Part shown: positions 44,655-54,309 of the stretch, piece by piece | Layout of the letters: the number at the start of each line of letters is the position of its first letter | How positions within the stretch are numbered: position 1 is the stretch's first letter | Origin: DAOVRD01 sp964521715 | Lineage (GTDB): Bacteria > Planctomycetota > Brocadiia > SM23-32 | DNA: 64,000 nucleotides | Assembly (NCBI GenBank): GCA_964521715.1 | Contig: CAZFSS010000019.1 | Span: forward strand, 3,821 to 67,820 | Direction: 5' to 3' | Made by a program: the position numbers and the translations under genes | Notes under the pieces: model-generated | What the model saw: only the letters and a program-made list of their open reading frames with translations | Database searches by the model: none | Told to the model about the DNA's origin: nothing

Positions 44655-45503
44655 TTGCAGGGGGTTGCTGCAAGGCAGGGGCGCTTGCAGACTTCATGCC
44701 ACGTCTCGGACGATCCTGAGCAGCGATATCGTCTCTATGTGGACGAGTCGGGTGACCACGTCTTCCGCCACCTCGATCGGCCGGGCCATCGGTATCTCTG
44801 CCTTCTGGGATGCTTCTTCAAGGGCGGGCAGTATCGCTCATTCCACCGGCGCCTGGAGGACTTCAAACAGCGCCATATCCCCCACAGTCCCGACGACCCG
44901 GTGATCCTCCACCGTGCCGACATCGTGAACGCCCGACGCGGCTTCTGGCGTCTCAGGGATCCTGCCAGGCGGGAAGCGTTCGACGCGGACCTGCTGGAGT
45001 TAATCAGGACAGCTGAGTTCCGGATCATCGCAGTGGTGATTGACAAGAGCAGGCTGCGGGAGGCTTACCAGACGCCGGCCCACCCGTACCATCTGGCCCT
45101 GGGCTTCATGCTCCAGCGGTATTGCGGTCTGCTGAACCACATCAACCGCCGCGGCGACGTTCTCGCTGAGAGTCGCGGCGGGCAGGAAGACAGGCTGCTG
45201 AAGGACTCCTATCGCCGGACTTTCGAGAGAGGCATCTGGATGACGCCTGCCTCATTCTTTCAGCGCGCCCTCACAAGCTGTGAGCTCAAGGTCAAGCAGA
45301 GCTCCGCGAACATCGCGGGGCTGCAACTGGCAGACCTTCTTGGGCATCCCGTCCGCCAGTCAATCCTCAGGGAGAAGGGGCACATCTGGGGGCTGCAAGG
45401 GGAGTTCGCGCAACGGATCCTGGCAGCGCTTGAAGGGAAGTTCAACCGGCACCTCTATGACGGGCGCGTCTACGGATATGGGACGGTGCTGTTTCCCAAA
45501 TGA
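44655..45503 (+). CDS. DUF3800 domain protein
   Basis: About 282 residues if the TTG at 44655 is used; the conserved domain starts at RYRLYVDESGDHVF, the YxDESG motif near residue 25, followed by YLCLLGCFF, and IIAVVIDKSRL, and ends SSANIAGLQLADLLGHPVR, where the last Asp completes a predicted RNase H-like or nuclease-type acidic set. DUF3800 proteins are uncharacterised and often occur in accessory DNA. No strong ribosome site decides the start. Confidence 0.75.
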   Translation: MQGVAARQGRLQTSCHVSDDPEQRYRLYVDESGDHVFRHLDRPGHRYLCLLGCFFKGGQYRSFHRRLEDFKQRHIPHSPDDPVILHRADIVNARRGFWRLRDPARREAFDADLLELIRTAEFRIIAVVIDKSRLREAYQTPAHPYHLALGFMLQRYCGLLNHINRRGDVLAESRGGQEDRLLKDSYRRTFERGIWMTPASFFQRALTSCELKVKQSSANIAGLQLADLLGHPVRQSILREKGHIWGLQGEFAQRILAALEGKFNRHLYDGRVYGYGTVLFPK

Positions 45504-45505
45504 AA

Positions 45506-45523
45506 AGGCCCCTCTCGGGGCCT
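45506..45523. terminator. Hairpin after the DUF3800 gene
   Basis: AGGCCCC-TCTC-GGGGCCT is a perfect 7-bp hairpin two bases after the stop codon. A T-tract is missing on the plus strand but A-tract on the left gives a TTTT on the minus strand. It probably ends or protects the DUF3800 transcript. Confidence 0.45.
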
Positions 45524-45670
45524 CTCCACGCTCGCCCTTCACGGGCGATCCACCTCCAGTCTCCTGGATTACTTGCATTATACCCGAACAGCGGGCATTA
45601 TCAAGCCCCAGTTCACAGTGGCGCTGACACCGCCCTTCCCCTCTGGGCTGGAGATCCTGGGAGCCCTCTC

Positions 45671-47242
45671 ATGCCAATGGATTTGCCAGAGGCCCTCCCA
45701 CCGGTGTCCGACCTCTACGGGCGGCTTCTCGAAGAGTTCGCCGACCAGATCGGCGAGAAGGGGACCTCGTATGGTCAGCCGAGCCGCAGCGTGCGGGAGG
45801 AGATCGTCCGGTGCGTCTGGTTCGGCGGCCACTTCTCCGGCGAAGGCCTGACCACGGACGACGGCCGGCGCCTGGAGGTGATCTCGCCCGGCTGGTGGAA
45901 CGTGGAAGGCGGCCCCGACTTCATCAGGGCCGAGCTCCTGCTGGAGGGTGCCGGCCGCGTCATCGGCGACGTGGAGGTCCACACCCTCGCCTCCTCCTGG
46001 TACTCCCACGGACACGACCAGCAGGCCGACTACAACGGCGTCGTGCTGCACGTCGTGATGTGGGACGACCGCCGGGAGCCCGCCGTCCAGACCCAGGACG
46101 GGACCCGGGTCCCTCAGCTCACGCTGAGCAGAGCCGTCGACGAGGATCTGGAAGAGCTCGTGGAGATCATCGACGCCGAGGGGGAACCGCCCGAGCAGCA
46201 GTGGCCGGTCACGGAGGGCAAGTACTGCGGACAGGCCTATCGCTCGGGCGAGATCGACTCGCGTTGGCTCGGACGCATGCTTGACGCCGCGGGGGATCAC
46301 CGCCTGCTGAGCCGGGCGGCGGCGATCCGCGAGCTTCTGGAGAACCACCCGCGCGAGCAACTGCTCTACGAAAGGCTGGCGGAGGCCCTCGGCTACAAGA
46401 ACAACCGCATGCCGTTCCTGGAACTGGCCGGCCTGCTCCCCATGGCGACGCTGAGGCGAGCCGTGGACCTCGAGGCGCCGGCCGAGCAGAAATCTCGGGC
46501 GCTGGAAGCCGTTCTCTTCACCGTGGGCGGGTTCCTGGAGGGCGCTCCGGGCAAGGACGCCGATCCGGAGACCATGGCCTACTGCCGCCAGTTGCAGGAG
46601 GACTGGGACGCGATGGACCCGTCCATGGCGCCCGTCAGGCTCTCGCCCGATCACTGGCACTTCGCGGGCGCCAGGCCCGTCAATTACCCGGGCAGGCGCC
46701 TGGCGGCCCTGGCCCTCCTGTGCGCCGCCCACCTGCACAGCGGCCTGTTCAACCACTTCCTCTTGCTGGTCAACACCAGCCGTCCCGGCGGGCGGCAGCG
46801 GGCGGACGCGGCGCTGCGCAACGTCCTGGTCGGCGCGTTCACGGAGCTTGAGCACCCTTACTGGTCCTATCGCTACACGCTTGGGGGCAAGAAGCTGAGC
46901 CGGTCCCGCGCCCTGGTCGGGGAGGAGCGAGCGACGAGCATCCTGGTGGACGTTCTGCTGCCGATGCTGCTGGCGCACGCGCAGGCCGAAGACGACCGCG
47001 TTCTTGCCGGCTCGCTTCAGCAGCTCTGGGAAGGCATGCCGCGTCGGCAGGATAACGCCATCACCCGCCGCATGGAGCAGACCACTTTCGAGACCAGGCA
47101 GGAAGCCCAAAAGGTCGTCAACTCCGCCCGGCGCCAGCAGGGCCTGCACCAGCTCTACCGCGACTGCTGCCGCCTGGGAGGGTGCCAGAGCTGCGTCCTC
47201 TACCTGGCGCACCGCGCCGGCAAGTCGCTGGCCGTGGAGTGA
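45671..47242 (+). CDS. DUF2851 family protein
   Basis: The 523-residue protein matches DUF2851, an uncharacterised family common in Bacteroidota and planctomycete-like bacteria. Visible hallmarks are SPGWWNVEGGPDFIRAELLL near residue 80, GDVEVHTLASSWYSHGHDQ, then DYNGVVLHVVMW, and a C-terminal cysteine group CCRLGGCQSCVLY. The HTLASSWYSHGH region with several His and Asp hints at a nuclease or metal site, but no function is known. The ATG at 45671 follows GGAG. Confidence 0.8.
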   Translation: MPMDLPEALPPVSDLYGRLLEEFADQIGEKGTSYGQPSRSVREEIVRCVWFGGHFSGEGLTTDDGRRLEVISPGWWNVEGGPDFIRAELLLEGAGRVIGDVEVHTLASSWYSHGHDQQADYNGVVLHVVMWDDRREPAVQTQDGTRVPQLTLSRAVDEDLEELVEIIDAEGEPPEQQWPVTEGKYCGQAYRSGEIDSRWLGRMLDAAGDHRLLSRAAAIRELLENHPREQLLYERLAEALGYKNNRMPFLELAGLLPMATLRRAVDLEAPAEQKSRALEAVLFTVGGFLEGAPGKDADPETMAYCRQLQEDWDAMDPSMAPVRLSPDHWHFAGARPVNYPGRRLAALALLCAAHLHSGLFNHFLLLVNTSRPGGRQRADAALRNVLVGAFTELEHPYWSYRYTLGGKKLSRSRALVGEERATSILVDVLLPMLLAHAQAEDDRVLAGSLQQLWEGMPRRQDNAITRRMEQTTFETRQEAQKVVNSARRQQGLHQLYRDCCRLGGCQSCVLYLAHRAGKSLAVE

Positions 47243-47252
47243 ACGCGGGCTC

Positions 47253-48425
47253 TCAGTCGGCGCAGTACCCGACGGGCCAGCGGGGGCCGACCCGGCCGCT
47301 GAGCACTCGCTCGTAGACCTCCAGGGTCCGTTCGGTCAGCACGTCCGCGTTGAAGTGCCTTCTGATGCGGTCCTTGCCCCGCCGGACCATCTCCTGCGCC
47401 TGCTGCGGATTGCTCGCCACCCGCAGCATCCCCTCCGCCAGGGCGCGGGGGTCCTTGACTGGCACCACGACGCCCGTGCGTTCAGGCACGACCGCCTCCC
47501 TGACGCCGCCCGCATCCGTGGCCACGATGGGGCAGCTGCTCGCCGCGACCTGGGCCAACGTGCTGCACATGCCCTCTTCGGAGCTGCTCAGGGCGAAGAG
47601 GTCGAACATGCGGATCAGCTCCGGCACGTCCCACCGGAAGCCCGTCATGACCAGCCGATCGGCCATGCCCAGCTCTTCCGCGTCGGCACGCGTCTGCCGG
47701 AGCAACGGCCCGTCGCCGACGATGACGACCCATAGGTCCGGCATCTTGCCCCGCACGATGGCGCAGGCCTGGAGCAGGTTCCGATGGTCTTTATGCCCGA
47801 CCAGCGCGCCGATGTTGCCCACGACAAACGCGTCGTCGGGGATGCCCAGACTTGCGCGCAGGCCCGGCGTCGGGGGGACGTCCTCGAACGTGCCCGGGTC
47901 GGTCGCGCTGTGGACGGGAAAGATGCGCCATTCGGGCAGCCCCGCCCGAACCAGCGTGTCCTTGACGCGGTTGCTGATTGCGATGTGGGCGTTCGTGCCG
48001 GCCAGGTACTTGAGCCTGCCGAGGCGGAGCATCCGCCTTCCGACGGGGAACTCGATCCTCCGGTGGGCGACCACCTTGCAGCGCGCCATGCACAGGTGGG
48101 ACGCCAGCAGGACGAGGGCGTGGGCGTGGGCCGTGTGCGAATGAAGGATGTTGAAGCCGCCGGCGCGGGCGATCCGGGCGATGCGCCCGGCGGCCGGCAG
48201 GTCGGCTTCGCCCCTCATGCGCAGTTCGCAAACGTGCAGGCCGGCCTCGCGCAACTGCTTTGCCGCCATGCCCCGGCGCTGCAGGACGGCGGCGCAATGG
48301 ATCGCCCTGCGCTGCAGGCCGCGCGCCAGCAGCAGCATCTGCCCCTCGCCCCCGCGCCAGCCGTGCTGGTCGTCAACGTGGAGCACGCGGGGCTGGACGC
48401 CGGCTCTCACCATGGGGACATGCAC
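47253..48425 (-). CDS. Glycosyltransferase family 4-like protein
   Basis: The 390-residue protein is a GT-B glycosyltransferase. VLHVDDQHGWRGGEGQMLLL begins the acceptor domain; NIGALVGHKDHRNLLQA near residue 205 starts the donor domain; LFALSSSEEGMCSTLAQVAAS near residue 285 is the EX7E region, where the second Glu is Gln. GG at TDAGGVREAV follows. It likely adds a sugar to a lipid or glycan. The gene is convergent with DUF2851, ten bases apart. Confidence 0.82.
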   Translation of the reverse strand: MHVPMVRAGVQPRVLHVDDQHGWRGGEGQMLLLARGLQRRAIHCAAVLQRRGMAAKQLREAGLHVCELRMRGEADLPAAGRIARIARAGGFNILHSHTAHAHALVLLASHLCMARCKVVAHRRIEFPVGRRMLRLGRLKYLAGTNAHIAISNRVKDTLVRAGLPEWRIFPVHSATDPGTFEDVPPTPGLRASLGIPDDAFVVGNIGALVGHKDHRNLLQACAIVRGKMPDLWVVIVGDGPLLRQTRADAEELGMADRLVMTGFRWDVPELIRMFDLFALSSSEEGMCSTLAQVAASSCPIVATDAGGVREAVVPERTGVVVPVKDPRALAEGMLRVASNPQQAQEMVRRGKDRIRRHFNADVLTERTLEVYERVLSGRVGPRWPVGYCAD

Positions 48426-48495
48426 TTGCTCGGGTTCGGACGGGCGGCCGCAGTGACGTTCCCGACCCGCTCCGGCGACGATCGGCGCGGCGTTC

Positions 48496-49098
48496 TCAGG
48501 TCTCGCCTTCGAGGGACGTGAGGTATTCCACGACCAGTGTGTCGTAATGGGCCGTGTGGCGGAACGCCTCGAGCGCGAGGGCGAAGTGAGTCTCCTCGGA
48601 CAGCTCGCGGTCGTTCCGCTCCAACTCCTCCGCCACGGCGTCGTATCTCCCGGGGTCGGTGACTGCGGCGACCTGGGTGTAGTTCTTCGCTGCGGAGCGG
48701 ATCAGGCTCGGCCCCGCAATGTCTATGCTCTCGACGCTGGGTATGGACTCCGTCCCGGACTCGGCAATGACGTCGACGAGGCCGTAGAGGTTGACCACCA
48801 CCATGTCGATGAAGCGGATGCCGAGCTGCTGCATCTGCTCGAGGTGCGACTTGTCGTGGCGCTGAGCCAGCACGCCGGCGTGTATCTTGGGGTGCAGGGT
48901 CCTGACGAAGCCGTTGAGGATGTCGGGGAAGCCCGTGTACTGGCCCACGTCTTGCACTTGCACGCCGTGTTCGCCGAGGAGTCGGGCGGTGCCGCCGGTG
49001 GCAATCATCTCGATGCCAAGCGCACTCAGCCTTCTGGCGAACTCGACGATCCCGGTCTTGTCTGAGACGCTGATCAATGCGGTCGCTATTCTTGCCAC
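48496..49098 (-). CDS. IMP cyclohydrolase domain, stand-alone (PurH N-terminal type)
   Basis: The 200-residue protein is only the MGS-like IMP cyclohydrolase half of PurH: RIATALISVSDKTGIVEFAR at the start, IEMIATGGTARLLGE, PDILNGFVRTLHPKIHAGVL near residue 60 and NLYGLVDVIAESG. It would close FAICAR to IMP. The AICAR transformylase half (about 300 more residues) is absent and no gene for it is in the window. A short protein of this type exists in some bacteria, so the split may be real. Confidence 0.85.
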   Translation of the reverse strand: MARIATALISVSDKTGIVEFARRLSALGIEMIATGGTARLLGEHGVQVQDVGQYTGFPDILNGFVRTLHPKIHAGVLAQRHDKSHLEQMQQLGIRFIDMVVVNLYGLVDVIAESGTESIPSVESIDIAGPSLIRSAAKNYTQVAAVTDPGRYDAVAEELERNDRELSEETHFALALEAFRHTAHYDTLVVEYLTSLEGET

Positions 49099-49117
49099 TT
49101 TTTCCGCCTCCTATGCC

Positions 49118-49774
49118 TCAGCGATGGAGTTGCGCCGCCGACCCGACGAAGGGGTTCTCGAGCCGTTCCTCCTCGACCGTGGTGCTCTGCCCGTGGCCCG
49201 GCCATATTACGGTCTCGCCCGGCAGCGTGAAGACCCTCCGCCTGATGGAGCCGGCCAGGGCCTCCGGGTCGCCGCCCGGCAGGTCGCTCCTGCCCACGCC
49301 GCGGCGGAAAACCAGGTCCCCGCAGAACAGCTGCGGCGGGCTCTCGTCCGGCGCCAGCAGGCAGATCCCGCCGGGAGTGTGTCCGGGCGTCTCGATGACC
49401 CTCAGCGTAACGGCGCCGAATGGAAGCTCGTCGCCGTCCTCCAGCAGGACGTCCGGCGCCGGCCCGCCCGCCGACCCGCCGAACAGCGCCGTCAGGTTCG
49501 CGACGGGGTCGGTCAGCCGCCCGGCGTCCCGGGCGCCCACGCACAGCAGTGCGTCCGGGAACGCGGCCTTGAGCGCCGCGTTGGCGCCGATGTGGTCGAC
49601 GTGGCCGTGCGTGTTGATCAGCAGCCGGGGCACGATTCCCTCCGCGCGGCAGCGTTGCACGATGCGGTTGCCCTCCGCGCCGGGATCGATGACGGCGCCC
49701 TCCTCATCATCGTCGTCTCTGAGCAGGTAAGCGTTCGAGACCAGCGGCCCGACTTCCATGCGGACGATCAGCAC
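49118..49774 (-). CDS. MBL-fold metallo-hydrolase (glyoxalase II-like)
   Basis: The 218-residue protein has the metallo-beta-lactamase fold: INTHGHVDHIGANAAL with the HxHxDH zinc motif, TLRVIETPGHTPGGICLL, LFCGDLVFRRGVGRSDLPGG and IWPGHGQSTTVEEER. These are the features of glyoxalase II-like hydrolases acting on thioesters or similar. It lies 20 bases before the IMP cyclohydrolase gene on the same strand. Confidence 0.85.
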   Translation of the reverse strand: MLIVRMEVGPLVSNAYLLRDDDDEEGAVIDPGAEGNRIVQRCRAEGIVPRLLINTHGHVDHIGANAALKAAFPDALLCVGARDAGRLTDPVANLTALFGGSAGGPAPDVLLEDGDELPFGAVTLRVIETPGHTPGGICLLAPDESPPQLFCGDLVFRRGVGRSDLPGGDPEALAGSIRRRVFTLPGETVIWPGHGQSTTVEEERLENPFVGSAAQLHR

Positions 49775-49810
49775 GTACCTCGGCGCTCCTCATCGGTGGA
49801 GCCGGCAGGA

Positions 49811-51262
49811 CTAGTCCGGCCCGTAGAACTCGTTGACCACCTTCTCGACGTCGCACGGCCTGCTCTCTTCCTGTGAAGCGGTGGGCATGCCGAGCACGGC
49901 CATCTCCTTCACGGGATCTTCCTCGGGATCGCTCGCATGGGCGCGGTTCTGCAGCAGGTTCTGCCCGTAGACGCGCCGGAGCTCTTTGAGCCGCTTGCGG
50001 ATCACGGACAGGGCGTTGCGGCCCGAGTAGAGGATGGCCATGCACTGGGTTCCCTCCCCTTCCTCGAGCGGCTGGCCCGTGGTGGGGTCCTTGCCCGTCA
50101 TGTAGCGGATGAGCTCGTCGAACTCGGCCTGCGCGTTGACGTCCTTCAGCTCGTCGGCCAGTTCCTCGTAGAGGGACTGGGGCGCGTCCAGATCGGTGAG
50201 CCTTCGGGCGAGCTCCTCGAAGAGGCGATTCACGACGGGCGGCTTCACCTGGCCGGGCTGCGGCTCGCGGTCCAGCATGCCCTCGGCGGTCTTGACGGCC
50301 GCCAGGGCGTTCTTCGGATTGAAGGCCGCCTGCCGGTCCGCTCCCATGTGCGCGACGGCTTCCCTGGCCAGCAGCCGGGCGCGGGACACTATCTGCCGGG
50401 CCCTCTTGACGACCATCCCTTTGAGCTGCTCTCGGAACTGGGGGAGCTTCAGCGCGTAGAACTCCTGCGCCTCCTCCGCGCTCAGTTCCATGACCTTCAT
50501 GGCCGTGATGAACATGCCGGTGCGCGCGAAGAAGTCGACCAGGTTGCCGGGCATGGGGTCGCGGTGCCGGAAGCTCTCGGGCTTCAGCACCACCATGGAG
50601 GTCTCCACCGTCTCGGGATCGATGTCGTCCAGCGCGCTGAGCACGAAGCCGCCGTCGGTGTAGGCGTACTTCCGGAACAGCCTCAGGTGCGCCTCGACCA
50701 TCTCGGGCGTGGTTCCGGCCAGGACGGCCGGCTCGAAGAAGCTGTTCTCAGGCGTGGGGCTCTCCGCCTTCTGGAGCACTTCGTACTTGCTCAGCAACCG
50801 CCGCCTGGACTCGTAGGCGGGGTCCTGCTCCAGCGCCTTGCTGTCCTCGCGGAAGAAGTCGCCGAAGGTCCCCCGCAGGTTATCGCCCCGCACGTGCTGG
50901 CTGATGTGGCCGACGGCTTCCGTGATCTCGCGGACGGCGTTCGGGCCGCTGAAGACCAGCAGCGTGAGGCGGTTGGAGATGCCCCGCACGTTCGGCTTGC
51001 CGAAGTTCTTGATGATGTACTCGATGATGAGCCTCTGGTAGCGCAGCGGGACGTGGCGCTCGGCGGGGTCGTAGATGGCGTCGCAGTACTCCTCGAGGAA
51101 GCCGCTGTCAGGGCGCGGGGCGTAGATGCGGGCGGCCACCAGCTTCACGTTCGCCCATAGCAGCCGGGCCAGTATCCCGCCGGTGCGGCTCTTGTGCAGG
51201 CTGTAGGGGGTAACGAGCGCGTAGGCCAGCTCTCCCCCGTCGTCCCATTGTGACTGAGCCAT
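49811..51262 (-). CDS. Protein with two NDP-kinase-like regions
   Basis: About 483 residues. The first 130 residues follow the NDPK pattern (YALVTPYSLHKSRTGGILAR; LTLLVFSGPNAVREITEAVG; DNLRGTFGDFF), but the catalytic His region is replaced by ENSFFEPAVL. From about 220 a second NDPK begins (TSMVVLKPESFRHRD, then LVDFFARTGMFITAMKVMEL, AEEAQEFYAL), is interrupted by about 115 residues, and resumes FDELIRYMTGKD, CMAILYSGRNALSVIRKRL and RAHASDPEEDPVKE, where H442 aligns with the catalytic His. So it looks like a degenerate domain plus one that could be active. The start has no clear ribosome site. Confidence 0.7.
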   Translation of the reverse strand: MAQSQWDDGGELAYALVTPYSLHKSRTGGILARLLWANVKLVAARIYAPRPDSGFLEEYCDAIYDPAERHVPLRYQRLIIEYIIKNFGKPNVRGISNRLTLLVFSGPNAVREITEAVGHISQHVRGDNLRGTFGDFFREDSKALEQDPAYESRRRLLSKYEVLQKAESPTPENSFFEPAVLAGTTPEMVEAHLRLFRKYAYTDGGFVLSALDDIDPETVETSMVVLKPESFRHRDPMPGNLVDFFARTGMFITAMKVMELSAEEAQEFYALKLPQFREQLKGMVVKRARQIVSRARLLAREAVAHMGADRQAAFNPKNALAAVKTAEGMLDREPQPGQVKPPVVNRLFEELARRLTDLDAPQSLYEELADELKDVNAQAEFDELIRYMTGKDPTTGQPLEEGEGTQCMAILYSGRNALSVIRKRLKELRRVYGQNLLQNRAHASDPEEDPVKEMAVLGMPTASQEESRPCDVEKVVNEFYGPD

Positions 51263-51609
51263 GGATCGCGACAAGCCTTCCAGAGGGGTCCGCAAGGGGG
51301 TATTCGTCCGGCAGACAAATGCGCACAGCGGCCACGCCGAAGGCCGACGCGCACTATAGCAGACGCGCCGAAACCGTGCAAGCGGGGCGGACCTCGAGGG
51401 GGGCCTCTGAGGCCCTGCGGACGGCCACGACGGGCCCACGGGCCTTCCGCGCCGGTCGTCTGCGTGCAATCATGCATCCGGGACGCAGAATCGCGGGCGC
51501 GCCCGGCCCGAATTCCGGCAAGGCGTGGGTGGCGCAGCGGCCGGCAGCCGCCTATAATGTACGCTCCGTGCCCTTTTAGGCCGCGCCAACTGTGCGCGGG
51601 AGGGAGTCC
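51263..51609. other. Intergenic between divergent genes
   Basis: It holds the upstream region of the NDP-kinase-like gene and of hflX. Only a TATAAT near 51553 stands out. Confidence 0.35.
51553..51558 (+). promoter_or_regulatory. Candidate -10 element for hflX
   Basis: A perfect TATAAT lies 52 bases before the hflX start, but no good -35 is found at 16-18 bases upstream, so this is tentative. Confidence 0.35.
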
Positions 51610-52962
51610 ATGGCCGATCTGAAGCGTACGGACCTGGAGCTGAGGGCCGAACGGGCCATCCTCGTCCAGGTGGCCTCGCGGTTTAGCCCATACGACCCCG
51701 ACCAGACGTTCGCCGAGCTGGAGAGCCTGGCGCAGACCGCAGGCGTGAAGGTCGTCGGGCACATCCGCCAGAAGCTGCCCCGTCCCCATCCGCGCCATTA
51801 CCTGGGGAAGGGCAAGCTGGCGGACCTCGGTGAGCTGTGCGGACAGCTGGAGCCCGACGTCGTGATCTGCGACGACGAGCTGAGCCCGTCTCAGGTCAGA
51901 GCGCTCGAGGCGGCGCTCGACACGAAGGTGGTGGACCGCAGCGAAGTCATCCTGGACATCTTTGCGGCGCACGCGCGCACCAAACAGGCGAAGCTCCAGG
52001 TCGAGCTGGCGCAGCTCGAGTACGAGTTCCCGCGCCTGACCCGGATGTGGACCCATCTGGACAGGACGGCTGGCGGCACGTTGGGCGGGCCGGCCGGCGG
52101 CGGCCTCGGCGTTCGCGGTCCCGGCGAGAAGCAGCTCGAAGTGGACCGCCGGCTCGTCGAGAGGCGCATCCACGACCTGAAGAAGGAGCTCGCCAAGATC
52201 GACAGGCGCCGGCTGACCATGGTCGAGGGCAGGAACGACCGATTCGCCAGCGTCGCCCTGGTCGGCTACACCAACGCGGGCAAGTCCAGCCTGATGAACG
52301 CGCTGACGCAGGCGGGCGTCTCGGTCAGGGATCGCCTGTTCGAGACGCTGGACACCCGCACGCGTCGCTGGCAGCTGCCCAGCGGGGACGAGGTGCTGCT
52401 GAGCGACACGGTGGGCTTCGTCCGGAAGTTCCCCCACCACCTGGCCGCGTCCTTCCACGCCACGCTGGAGGAAGCGTTTGAGGCGGACCTGCTGTTGCAC
52501 GTGGTCGATGCGTCCAAGCAGGAGGCGGAGCAGGAGATCAGCGCCGTCAACGAGGTCCTTGAGGTCATTGGTTGCCACGGGAAGCCGACCGTGTACCTGC
52601 TGAACAAGATCGACCTGGTCAAGGACGAATCCGAGGTCCCCTTGCTCAGGAAGCTGGTCGGCGACGTCATCTGCACCAGCGCAGTCACCGGTCGCGGGCT
52701 TGACGAGATCAGGCGCCGCATCATCAGCCGGCTGGCCGCCGGCCAGGCCGAGGTCCTCGTGCGCACGGGCGCCGAAAACGGCCGACTGCAATCGTTCCTG
52801 CACGAGAGCGGCCGCGTGCTGCATCAGCAGTACGTGGGGTCAACGATCGAGCTGACGGTGCGCATCGATCCGCATTGCCTCGGCGTGATCGAGCGGATGG
52901 GCGGCGAGGTCGTCAAGCCGGGCGCCGAGGCGGATCAGGGGCGGCCGGCGGCACCGGCTTGA
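51610..52962 (+). CDS. hflX: GTPase HflX
   Basis: The 450-residue GTPase splits stalled or hibernating ribosomes. The N-terminal domain has HPRHYLGKGKLADLGELC and the glycine-rich GGPAGGGLGVRGPGEKQLE; the G domain from about 210 has GYTNAGKSSLMNAL (P-loop), DTVGFVRKFPHHL (G3) and LLNKIDLV (G4). GGGAGGGAG precedes the ATG at 51610. The C-terminus ends with a short helical domain. Confidence 0.93.
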   Translation: MADLKRTDLELRAERAILVQVASRFSPYDPDQTFAELESLAQTAGVKVVGHIRQKLPRPHPRHYLGKGKLADLGELCGQLEPDVVICDDELSPSQVRALEAALDTKVVDRSEVILDIFAAHARTKQAKLQVELAQLEYEFPRLTRMWTHLDRTAGGTLGGPAGGGLGVRGPGEKQLEVDRRLVERRIHDLKKELAKIDRRRLTMVEGRNDRFASVALVGYTNAGKSSLMNALTQAGVSVRDRLFETLDTRTRRWQLPSGDEVLLSDTVGFVRKFPHHLAASFHATLEEAFEADLLLHVVDASKQEAEQEISAVNEVLEVIGCHGKPTVYLLNKIDLVKDESEVPLLRKLVGDVICTSAVTGRGLDEIRRRIISRLAAGQAEVLVRTGAENGRLQSFLHESGRVLHQQYVGSTIELTVRIDPHCLGVIERMGGEVVKPGAEADQGRPAAPA

Positions 52963-53100
52963 GAGCGTGCCTGCCGAGGCGCCGCCCTTGCGTCCGCTGC
53001 CTGGCCCTGCGACTTCATCGCATGCAGCCCGCGGCCTGCGGGCGCGTTTGCTGTGGGGCGTCTTTCTGGGGCGCGGCCACTGCGGACGGACGAGGAGGGG

Positions 53101-54309
53101 ATGAGCGCAAGTAAGGAAGCGAAGCCGGCGTCGAGGAACATCTTCTTCCTCGGAATGGTGTCGCTCTTCACAGACCTGTCCAGCGAGATGATCTACCCGC
53201 TCGTGCCGGCGTTCCTGCAAGGCATGGGCGTCTCCAAGGGGGTCATCGGGCTGATCGAAGGCATCGCCGAGAGCACCGCTTCGGTGCTCAGGACGGTGTT
53301 CGGCCGCTGGTCGGACAAGGTCGGCAAGCGCAAGGTTTTCATCTATCTGGGTTACGGTTTGTCGGCGGTCTCGAAGCCCTTCCTCTACCTGGCTCGGTCG
53401 TGGCCGCCGGTGCTGGGGGTCCGCTTCGCCGACCGCGTCGGCAAGGCCGTCAGGACTCCTGCGCGCGACGCGCTGATCTCCACGTCCGTCAGCCCGCACA
53501 AGAAGGGGAAGGCGTTCGGCATTCACAGGATGATGGACCGGCTCGGCGCCGTCGGCGGGCCGCTGCTGGCGCTGCTGGTCCTGCACCTGTTCCGCGACAG
53601 CGATGACCCTGTCAGGCTCGTTTTCCTGTTCTCGTTCATCCCGGCCGTGCTCGCGCTGGTCTTCGTCCCCTTCGCGAGGGAGACGGCGCGCGAAGTCTCC
53701 GGGAAGCACGACGCGCACGCCGAGGGCATGAGGAGCGCCGGGTTCCTGATCTTCCTGGTCTCCTCCATCGTCTTCACGCTCGGCAACTCCTCGAACGCAT
53801 TCCTGATCCTCAAGGCGACGGAAGCCGGGCTGGCGGTGGCCATGATCCCGGCCATATGGATCCTGTACAACATATTCTGCTCGATCTCCTCACCCATCTT
53901 CGGCTCGCTGTCCGACCGCGTGGGCCGCGCGCCCGTCATCATGGCTTCTTTCATCTACTACTCGATCGTCTACTTCCTCTTCGGCCTCTCGCAGGAGCTC
54001 TGGATGGTCTGGGTGCTGTTCGGCGCCTACGGCATCTACTACGGCCTGTCGGACGGGATACTGAGGGCCTACATCGCGGACCTGGTGGCGGCAGACAACC
54101 GCGCTACGGCCTACGGCATATTCAACACGGGCATCGGACTGGCCCTGGTGCCCGCCTCCATCATGTTCGGGGCGATCTGGGACGCGGTCGGCAGCAAGTG
54201 GGCCTTCTTCGTCTCGGCCGGATTCAGCATGCTCGGGTTCCTGATCTTCCTGCTGAGCCTTGCCATGCGCGCACGCGCCGCGCGGCGGCCGGCCGAGGGC
54301 GGCGACTGA
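53101..54309 (+). CDS. MFS transporter
   Basis: The 402-residue protein has twelve hydrophobic segments. The first loop shows the MFS pattern FGRWSDKVGKRKVF (GxxxDxxGRRxx) near residue 80, and a second copy GSLSDRVGRAPVIM starts the second half. VSLFTDLSSEMIYPLVPAFL and GVRFADRVGKAVRTPARDALI are typical of the subfamily near the multidrug/sugar exporters often found in these bacteria. Substrate unknown. GAGGAGGGG precedes the ATG. Confidence 0.85.
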   Translation: MSASKEAKPASRNIFFLGMVSLFTDLSSEMIYPLVPAFLQGMGVSKGVIGLIEGIAESTASVLRTVFGRWSDKVGKRKVFIYLGYGLSAVSKPFLYLARSWPPVLGVRFADRVGKAVRTPARDALISTSVSPHKKGKAFGIHRMMDRLGAVGGPLLALLVLHLFRDSDDPVRLVFLFSFIPAVLALVFVPFARETAREVSGKHDAHAEGMRSAGFLIFLVSSIVFTLGNSSNAFLILKATEAGLAVAMIPAIWILYNIFCSISSPIFGSLSDRVGRAPVIMASFIYYSIVYFLFGLSQELWMVWVLFGAYGIYYGLSDGILRAYIADLVAADNRATAYGIFNTGIGLALVPASIMFGAIWDAVGSKWAFFVSAGFSMLGFLIFLLSLAMRARAARRPAEGGD

